NCBI GenBank assembly: GCA_037576215.1
Contig: JBANDB010000008.1
Coordinates: forward strand, 62,001 to 126,000
Source of the DNA: Armillaria gallica
Lineage: Eukaryota > Basidiomycota > Agaricomycetes > Agaricales > Physalacriaceae
Direction: 5' to 3'
DNA length: 64,000 nucleotides
Position 1 is the stretch's first letter; each line of letters starts with the position of its first letter. Shown here piece after piece: positions 56,172 through 64,000 of the stretch. The notes under the pieces are model-generated. The model saw nothing but the letters and a program-made list of their open reading frames with translations. It did no database searches and was not told the origin of the DNA. The position numbers were made by a program, and so were the translations under genes.

Positions 56172-56818
56172 AATGATCCCATAAAATGCAGCACTCACTG
56201 TGGGCTCGGTTTTGTTGCCATGGTGACCATCAACTAGGATGGAAATGCTGTTCCAGCCTTGAGTGTTTGCATAGTTTTCAAATGCCTCGCCGCTGTGCCA
56301 TGTCTCATATCATAAGATGTATAGGTGAGGCTAGCCCTTCTTCGATGAATATAATCCTTCTCAGAGGCTTCCAGGATCATCTGAAGGCACTGGCTGCACT
56401 GCCAAAGCTCTCTGGTTCTGGCACAGCATCCGGCATGAACATCAATGTATTTGAATGAACCTACTCTTACACTTCAAAGTAATGATATGGAAATACCATA
56501 GATGACAGCTCATCATTGGTTTACTCTTTTTTTATTTTTCTAATATATTCCGGCAGAGATGTTTGTTTTTAGACTTATGTTATCTATTTCAGCTGTATGG
56601 TTGGTCAAATTTGGCTCAATGTGATGGCAGTGGTCGTTCAGCATTTTGGCAGTATAACTACGTGGCATGCCAACGTTCTCCATTGAAGTGTGTCATGTAA
56701 ATAATAATATAGTACTGGGCTGTACCCATATGTTGTGGTCAAAGGTACCTGCATAACTTATCATGGGTACACAGAGGAGCACCAGCAAATATCATTGGGT
56801 CTCTATGCATGACAGAAT
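56172..56818. other. No gene recognised
   Basis: Short frames only. GGTACCTGCATAACTTATC at 56743 is reminiscent of family R ends. Confidence 0.35.
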
Positions 56819-56926
56819 GTACCTGGAGATCGTGAAATAAGTAGGTGTGTACAAAAAGTACCTGTCATGACCAGAGCTCTGGCACTACCTGTGTCTCAAT
56901 AATTTTTATACAGTATAACCACAATA
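56819..56926 (+). repeat. Repeat family R, third locus
   Basis: GTACCTGGAGATCGTGAAAT, AAAAAGTACCTG and TAATTTTTATACAGTATAA; reverse-complement relative of 41511-41658, including a two-mismatch version of its 27-bp tail. No Ngaro-like coding sequence is nearby. Confidence 0.65.
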
Positions 56927-57179
56927 TGCCTAAAGATAACGTAGACATATTAACAGCACTTTATGAGTTGGCATTTACATATTCGTGGGTCTGAACAACT
57001 TAGATGGAGCACACTATGTATTTGCATGGCACTAGTTCGATGCCAATGTTCACAACTGTCATAAGTCTTTCGTTTTTCGTAAGAAAAAGTCGTCCCGTTG
57101 GCTAGGTGCCTCCCTCACCCAATCGCCAAGCACTGCACACTCATTGTAGTACATCAAAGGATGACAGTCAGCCTCAGCT

Positions 57180-57538
57180 CGCTCAAGAAAGATGAGCTTA
57201 CCATAGCAAGAAGTCACTCTGCTCTCTGCGGAAAGATTGATTAGCACTGAATAGAATTCGAACTCGCTTCCCCTGTCCTTAGCAAGGCTGATCCTCTGTA
57301 TCCAGGGTGAGAAATCAGAGAAAGAGAGGAATATCTAGGTGACATTGGAAGCTCAATGTTCATGCCGGTTGAAGTTGATTCCTTCATGGCTCAATTTCTG
57401 CCTTCAAAAGCTAGGGAGGCAAACAGGAATCTTGAAGTCCAAATTGAATGACGATGAATCTGTCCTGACAGATATGGGCACGGTACCCATCTCTCCTGGA
57501 GAACACTCCGCAAAAACACTAGAATGGAAAGAAGTCGG
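57180..57538. repeat. Dispersed repeat family D, copy 2, left part
   Basis: Matches 32570-33030 colinearly. Interrupted at 57538 by the 1.63-kb insertion and resumed near 59290. Confidence 0.65.
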
Positions 57539-59168
57539 TGATGAGCCTCCAGGCTCTGTACGCTTAGAATTTGCGGATTTAGCCATCCATCACCCAATAC
57601 CTTCGAAACGACGCCATTATAATCCTCACACACTCAATAATACTGCTAACACTTGATAATACCACGGATTTTCGCAGTATAAGCCACAAACATTCAGATA
57701 CAATCCTAAAACCGTACCATCCAACCCTCACACACTCCGTTATCCTTCCCAGCTCGCCTCGCATCACAATTACCGTATCCCATCACAGCAAGACATCTTT
57801 GATCGACAATCATCCTAAAACGGGGTTGCTACATCACTCAGAAGCATCTGGTTGATGTGCTCATCAATCATTTAATGAAATGACGTGATTGACACGAGTA
57901 CCCTCCCAGCTACGATAATTACAGCTACAGCAACTACAGACCGCGTTTACTAAGGCTGTTACAGTGCCAAGACTTCGAATTATCGTTGCCCCACGCATAC
58001 ACCTCAGCATGGCAACTGCAGCTCAATAATCCGCAGCTACACAGCACCTTATGATCCGCTCATCGCTCAATAAAACCACATGGTTCACATCCATACACGG
58101 CAACGTCAAGGACTTGCTGTTACTTTAGAACCACAGATACCATATGTTTACTACGGCTATTACAAAAGCCAAGGACTTACAGCCTTACTAAGGCTTCGAA
58201 GAATATTCTATTTATAAAATCGTACTTGTAGTATAAAAACTAGGTAGATACCGCATTTTTAGAGCTAGTTCTTACCCAGTTGACGAGGCTATGGCATTAC
58301 CAGTCAGCTACGGTTACTCCAAGTTATTCCCCACCGCTTGCTTTACTCTTTAAACGTTGTTGGTTGCACCAATACACGAAATCTTGCGTCAATAACTTGC
58401 TTTTGTCTTTTAATGCCACAACATCGCTTCACTTTCACCACATAGGATTGTTTCATCGCTTTCACCTTCTACATCGCCATTGTTTTCATCGCCCAGTTCA
58501 GTATTGCCTCCGTGTAGGCCCAGTTCAGCTCCATAGGATCACCCTTGTCTTTATCATTGTTCGGAGTTGCCGTGCATCTATTGCCGCAGCACCCCACTCA
58601 GCACCTCAGTTGCTACGATTTCTACCAGTTTCTTGCAGTCTCCGTACGTTTATTGCTATTGTGTCGACTCACAATATTAGGTACACCCCAAGCCACGTTT
58701 ACTAGGCTATTTCGACGTCTTCTAGTCCATTGCCACGATTACTAGAGTATCACAATGTTTTCTAGTCCCTCCCCACGTTATCCAGTCCCTCCCCACGTTT
58801 TCTCGACCATTGCAACGATTTCTAGCACGTTGCTACGATTTCTAGACCCATTTTCGTGGTCTCTAGATCATTTTCGCAGTTCCTATTGTGGTTTCTTGGT
58901 ATTCAAGTCATACCAGATTCCGTCCCATCTTGTTTATCAAGATCCTTCCCAGCTTACAGCCAACGTCTATTAGTACTCCTTGACCAAGAGTACTACTTCG
59001 CTGACTGAAAAGTCACAGTGTATCTTGTGTTATTGAGGAATTGACTGCACGGAGGTGCACCGAACCACTCGCAAACACATTGCCTTGATTGCTGTGTTGC
59101 TACGTTAATTGCCTAAGCTCTCACCGAGTTTTGGGTGTTGCCGTTGCCACGGAAGTCTAGGCTCATCA
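57539..59168 (+). mobile_element. 1630-bp inserted element with TGATGAGCCT inverted ends
   Basis: Begins TGATGAGCCT and ends AGGCTCATCA, a perfect 10-bp inverted repeat with the TG...CA form of LTRs. TCGG flanks both sides (57535-57538 and 59169-59172). It splits repeat family D and so inserted after it. A second, inverted copy starts at 62818. Inside are Pro/Ser/Cys-rich short frames and a Cys-poor CCACGATTTCTAG-type motif repeated at 58730-58870; no transposase or polymerase. It may be a long solo LTR or a non-autonomous element with short inverted ends; I cannot decide between them. Confidence 0.62.
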
Positions 59169-59289
59169 TCGGACGCTTGCAAGCCCCTCAAGCAATGTGG
59201 GGGATATCAAAGCATAGCATAGCTGATGAACAAGACCAAAGTCTGACAAGGTACGATCAACAGAGCTGGTGTTGGTCAGAGGTGGACAG

Positions 59290-59800
59290 CAAATGAACTA
59301 TCCATGCAAATTCCAAAGTCTTACAACAGGGTGCAGGAAAAGATAGAAGTATAATGATTTATTCTTGCAAAACTCAAGATAGGAAAGCCGCTAAGCAGTG
59401 CTGGGGGTTGACATCGAGGAGAGACTCTGGAACCTTGATGTATATCCATCAGTCAGCTTATTGTGCATGACAAGACTAACAACTAACCAACTTGGGACTG
59501 CTCATTTCACCCCAAACATCCATCTATAGGAGTTGTTTCCATGAAGCCATCCAACTGCTGGACAATGCAGAGAGTGGGAAAATTACATTCTTCTGTGCCA
59601 CCACACTAGTACTTATTCCAAGGTTGATTAAAAGTCAGACTTGAGCACACTATCCTGAAATGTCGTAGTTATGTCACACTGGATGCGAGAAATCTTCGGA
59701 CTTGGATAAATAGAATTTTATGAACCCACAGTAGAAACAAGCGTCAATGCCATACCTTGTATCAATGAGAGTGGAAACAAGAAGGTGGAAGTTAAAGCAT
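59290..59800. repeat. Dispersed repeat family D, copy 2, right part
   Basis: Resumes similarity to 33030-33620: CATGCAAATTCC, AGGAAAAGATAGAAGTAT, TATATCCATCAGTCAGCTT and others. A further block at 60110-60330 matches 30970-31200, so the order of blocks differs between the two loci. Confidence 0.62.
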
Positions 59801-60399
59801 ACAATTGAAGAAACTTCATGTCGAGGACGGACTGGGCACCTGGTTGAGCAATAATCGTGTTACAGCACCTGAAGACCAGGATGTTAAGGTAAGGAAGCTA
59901 AGGAGCACTGAAAGATCATGAGACGGGTGCTAAACAGGTGCTGGATGGGCATGGAACAGTCACAAGATGATGGTAAAAGTGTGGAATTCAACAATCAAAG
60001 ATGCTACGTAACTACTGTATGTATGTATTTACAAGCACCATCTGCATGTGGAAGTGCTGGCCTGGTAGGAACCTCAACACAGGATTAGGTCTATTGTTTT
60101 GTAAGGGCCAATGTTCCCTGCGCAGATCAGATTAGCACCGTCCAGGTAGGAGAATTGCTCAAGACAACATACCAGCTGCCTACCCCCTACTTTATGTTCA
60201 GCGCTCGGAGAAGCAAAGAAAAGCCCAAACATTGGGGGAATTGGTGGCCAAAATATGACAACAGCTACAGCAACTGATGAGTGCATATGTGAAGAGAACT
60301 TTAAGCAATATGCACAATCTACCTGGGTAGTTTGACTGGTGAACAATCCTTCCATAGTGTAGGCCTGCGTAACTCTTGGTTAGCTTGCAAGGTCTCCAG

Positions 60400-61689
60400 G
60401 GAGAAAGTTAAGGGTGGGCAGTCCCAGAAGCTCTAATTTAAATCATGACAAGTGCTACTGATTTGTTCCTCTGGATACCTGGGGTTGGAGGTGAGCAGAG
60501 GTACAGAAGGCATAAATATGACACACCCAGGGCTCACAAGATGATCAGATCCATGGATCCTTACTGGTCTGCTATCTTGTAAGCTTGAACTGAAGGTTCT
60601 GAGCCATGGCAGACCATGTTGAGGATTATGGTTTCACAGCCACTGGGCCGACGGCATAGCTGTCTTTTGTTTTACATTATTTTGATTTTTGTATTGATCA
60701 CTACTGTTTCTTGGCTTCGTACCACCACCACCTACGTATCTGTCATGAATATATGTTCATTTGAGCCATACCCTTCATGTCATTTGTGCCTGCCAACATC
60801 TATTCTCAACAGGTTATGGGCCCCGTGCCCCTCTAACTTCTTAACCCACATTCATTTGACCCCTATATCATCATCTTAACCATTGTTCTCGCCATCAGTA
60901 GATCCATGGCCTCCGACTCTCATGCCTTGTATATTGTGCCTAAACATCGTTGTTCTCGCTGTCAGTAGATCCATGGCCACAACTCATGCCTAAATCATGC
61001 CATCTTTGTGCCTATCTGTGCTTCATTCTATATCATTCTCATCATCATCGTTATATCTTCCAATTCAAAATATTCTGTTGAGAAATGCAACAACACTCAT
61101 TACCACTTATTGATAATTACCTGTCATCGCCAGTTCATCTTGTTAATAATTTCCTCTCCCTCTCAGGCGACTGGGGGGAGACTTCTGCTTATTCAGCTAA
61201 AGCCTGCTTCCCAATCCCGCTGCCCACCTCTCCCATACTTTCTTGCTGAAAGTGGACAATTTATCTTTCTTCAGATCTATTTCATCTTAGTTCCCTTGTT
61301 TGTACCTTGTAGTTCTTGCAGCACATGTGTTCTCCATCATTAATGATCCTCCTGGTCCTTCATCCAGGTTTGCAGTGCCTTCCTTTTTGATATGATATTT
61401 TCTCACCCACTGGTGACATATCATTAAGCATTACAATCTACAGGTGTATGTTTTCTGACATAAACTATTGTTACTCCCACCCATTTCCCAATACTATAGT
61501 AATGTGTGAGTGCAACTCCATTTCCGGTACCTCTGCATCGTTGGTCTCATCGTTGTCTACATTACTGATCTGCAACCATTCCTCAATGGAACTCCATATT
61601 TGCTCACAGAAGGTCTTCATCTGCTGGCATATGGAGGCTTGACGAAGAGTGTAGGCTCATGCGCCATTTGCTGTGCCTGGAATGGCATG
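60400..61689. other. No gene recognised
   Basis: Short frames only. Probably part of the same decayed transposon as the KDZ-type fragment that follows, but no motif supports this directly. Confidence 0.3.
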
Positions 61690-62247
61690 TTAACTTCTGT
61701 TGCACCAAAGACGAATGTTGTACTTGTGAGAACATAAAACTCTCTGCATTTCTTCATGGAGGAGGCAGCATTCTTCGTCCCACCACTGCATGTGAGCCCT
61801 TAATTTGCACCATTCAATTCTCAGAGCTATTGCATAGGTCAGTGACTGCCAAATTTGTTCGAAAAACTCACCATCTTGTAGACCTTCTAGAGTATTACTA
61901 TCAAGCATGCCCGGTGTCAGCCAAATCCAAGAGAGCTGTGGTGTAGTTGACTCTCCTGAGGTTTCCTTGCTACTAGCATCTCTCTTCTTCCTCGCCTTGA
62001 GACCCAACATTGAAACTACATCTTTGACTCTCAGAACTCTGTACATGCTCTGCCAGTCCTTCATTTCCAAAGGCCCCGCAAGCTGCCGGAGTGCCTTGCG
62101 CACTTGATTATATGTCACCATGCTCCATGCTTTATCAATGCAGCAGTGGGCCAACAGTTGATTTGATGCTGTTCCGATCTTCTGGCCATGCCCATAAACT
62201 CCCTTATGATTGATCACATAGGTCTCCAATATGATTTTCCTTCTCAC
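61690..62247 (-). pseudogene. C-terminal fragment of a KDZ-type transposase-associated protein
   Basis: A 185-residue minus-strand frame. Its pattern, with YNQVRKALRQLAGPLEMKDW, then MLGLKARKKRDASS, TPQLSWIW and ALRIEWCKLRAHMQWWDEE ending in HEEMQRVL, matches what I know of the tail of KDZ (Kyakuja-Dileera-Zisupton) transposase proteins that are abundant in mushroom genomes (LSWIW, then LRVEW ... RW.EEV.LL.EEM). The zinc cluster and catalytic core that should lie upstream are not visible before the inverted repeat copy at 62818, so this is a truncated remnant. Confidence 0.55.
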
Positions 62248-62817
62248 GATGCCCAGCGCCTCTGATGCCTGAGCACATTGAAGTTCCCATTTGTAATGCA
62301 GTAGTCACTTGTCGCATATGATCTTGTGATCTGTTAGGAGCATGGAGGGTAAGAGTAGTTTGATATTCCATGCCACCACCCATTCCCCACCCATGGTGCG
62401 ATCTTGTTCATCTTGGATAGAGTGAGTCACTGGCATGTAAACCTGCTGAACCTCCTTCCATGAATCAATCTCCCATCATAACCGAGACGTCTTGTCCAAG
62501 ATTTTTACATGTTGTATGTCTGTAGAATGCAGTCCCAGAGCTTTAGTTTCCCTTTGAAGGTCCAACCTAGTAATGCGATCATGAGTGTGAAGTATAGATA
62601 CATATGTAAATCCAGACTCACTAAGCTTGTTTGGCGAGTAGCCCATCAGCAATCATCTTGTTGGCCGAAATCAGTGTACCAGTTGAAGTTCCCATTCAGC
62701 ATCCGATCCCTCTTCTGCCAGCCCCAAGTGAACAGATGCCATAGTCAGTGCTTCACATGCCATCAGACAACAACAAATATTAGAGATAGAAGCTCTTACA
62801 TTTCACAATCGGAATGT

Positions 62818-64000
62818 TGATGGGCCTAAGACTTCTGTGGCAACGGCAACACCAACTTGGAATGAGCTTGGTTAATTAACAGTGGCATGGCAATCAAGGC
62901 GATCATGTGTGCGAGTGGTTCGGGGCACCTCCATGCAGTAGAACAATTCCTCTATATGCAAGAATACACTGCGACTTTAAGTCTGCAAAGTAGTACTGCT
63001 TGGTAGTCGAGTACTAGATGCGAAGGCTATAAGCCAGTAGGGTTCTCTCGAAATGAGAGGGAACAAAAACGGGTATGACGTGAATACCACGAATCCATAT
63101 GAGAAAATGTGCTGCGAGACTAGAAAATGTCGCTCAACGGTAATCGGAGCAGGGTGAACGATGGAGAATAGACTAAACGGTCGGCAATAGTCTATGGGTG
63201 AGCGAGGTGATGAGAAAATGGCGTGGGGACTGCAAGCGGTGAAATAAATGTGGAACAAGGTGCTGAGGGTGGGCTGGTGAGAGAAAACATGGAACTACGA
63301 AAACTGGTGGTGGTACCGGTCCTATATGATGCGATGGTGCTGAGTCAATGTTGAAACTTGTCTGGTGCTGAAACGATCCTATCCTATGTCAAACTAACCT
63401 TCAAGTCCACTCAAGGGACTGATACTATATGAAAACTGGCTGAAACTGATCCTAAGTCTGCTCTGAGACTACCCAAGTGGGCAATGATAACGATGGTGAA
63501 AGTGAAACTGTAAAAACTCCAATGGTGCGAAAGTGAAATGATGACAGCCTATAAAAGATAACGGGGACGAGGTATAGCACAGCGATCACGTATTAGCACA
63601 GTATGAGCATGCACCAATAGTGTTAAGAGCGAAGAGTGTGTAGCGAAGGACTCTTCACAGTTAAAAACTGTGTGATAACTCTGGTGAGCTCAAGAGTCGA
63701 CATGCAATCGAGAATATGCTGGGGTAAACTGTATATTGCCATAGAACGGTGAATAGACGTGGTTTACTGGCGATAGACTAGTGCATGACGATAATTGATG
63801 TAGTCTGGGGTCAACTAGAGATGAACTGCTTTTGAACTACATTTTCTAGCTAGTTTTTATACTACAAGTATGAATTTATAAATAGAGTAAATATGCGAGA
63901 CTTAGTAAGGCTGTAAGGCCTTGGCTTTGTAAAAATCGGAGGAAACATATGATACTTCATCTTCTAAAGTAACAGCAACTCATCAACATTGCCATGTATG
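62818..64000 (-). mobile_element. Second copy of the TGATGAGCCT element, inverted, runs off the window
   Basis: Starts TGATGGGCCTA and matches the reverse complement of 59168 back to about 58130: GGTTCGGGGCACCTCC near 62918 against GGAGGTGCACCGAACC near 59053, and GCTAGTTTTTATACTACAAG near 63851 against its complement near 58225. The copies are clearly diverged. About 500 bp of the element should lie beyond the right edge. Confidence 0.62.

Overview
The window looks like a transposon-rich, gene-poor stretch of an Agaricomycete (mushroom-forming basidiomycete) chromosome. The evidence is short introns of about 45-60 bp with GT...AG ends, and protein families typical of that group: C14 caspase-like proteases, a basidiomycete-type HET-domain protein, a MYND-finger protein with a DUF4470-like region, a CFEM-type cysteine cluster and a KDZ-transposon-type tail. 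It also holds a chromodomain Ty3/gypsy element and a Ngaro-like tyrosine-recombinase retrotransposon. All identifications come from reading motifs; no database search was run.

Layout. About 1.0-6.9 kb and 24.6-29.9 kb are the two arms of an old inverted segmental duplication, each carrying an intact three-exon caspase-like gene (3669-5408, plus; 28150-26507, minus). A third, more diverged caspase-like gene lies between them (about 11405-12641). Also between the arms is a young Ty3/gypsy element (15058-23517) with 346-bp LTRs differing at one base and a perfect 5-bp target duplication. From 30 to 36 kb there are only decayed dispersed repeats. A decayed Ngaro-like element fills about 36.6-41.8 kb. 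Small hairpin and palindromic repeats follow at 41.5-43 kb. Then come a nine-exon MYND/DUF4470-like gene (44819-47092), a CFEM-type pseudogene (about 49.7-50.2 kb) and a HET-domain gene (minus, 52661-51014). The last 10 kb is repeats: a minisatellite, a 1.87-kb hAT-like non-autonomous element packed with ACTAGT motifs, a 1.63-kb inserted element with a second, inverted copy running off the right edge, and a KDZ-type remnant.

How the parts relate. The host genes here are of the incompatibility and cell-death type (three caspase-like proteases, one HET protein) or signalling/surface type (MYND, CFEM), as expected of a fast-evolving accessory region. The transposons carry nonsense codons that are nearly all TGA and look like CGA-to-TGA changes, suggesting CpG-methylation-type decay, while the caspase frames stay open.

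The most unusual object is the gypsy element. Ahead of gag it has two small ORFs with predicted membrane segments. They are chained to each other and to gag by stop/start overlaps (ATGA and ATGATTAG), and the second carries a PPPY late-domain-like motif. The element also shows a self-priming arrangement (predicted transcript 5' end complementary to the primer-binding site) and a -1 slippery heptamer leading into pol.
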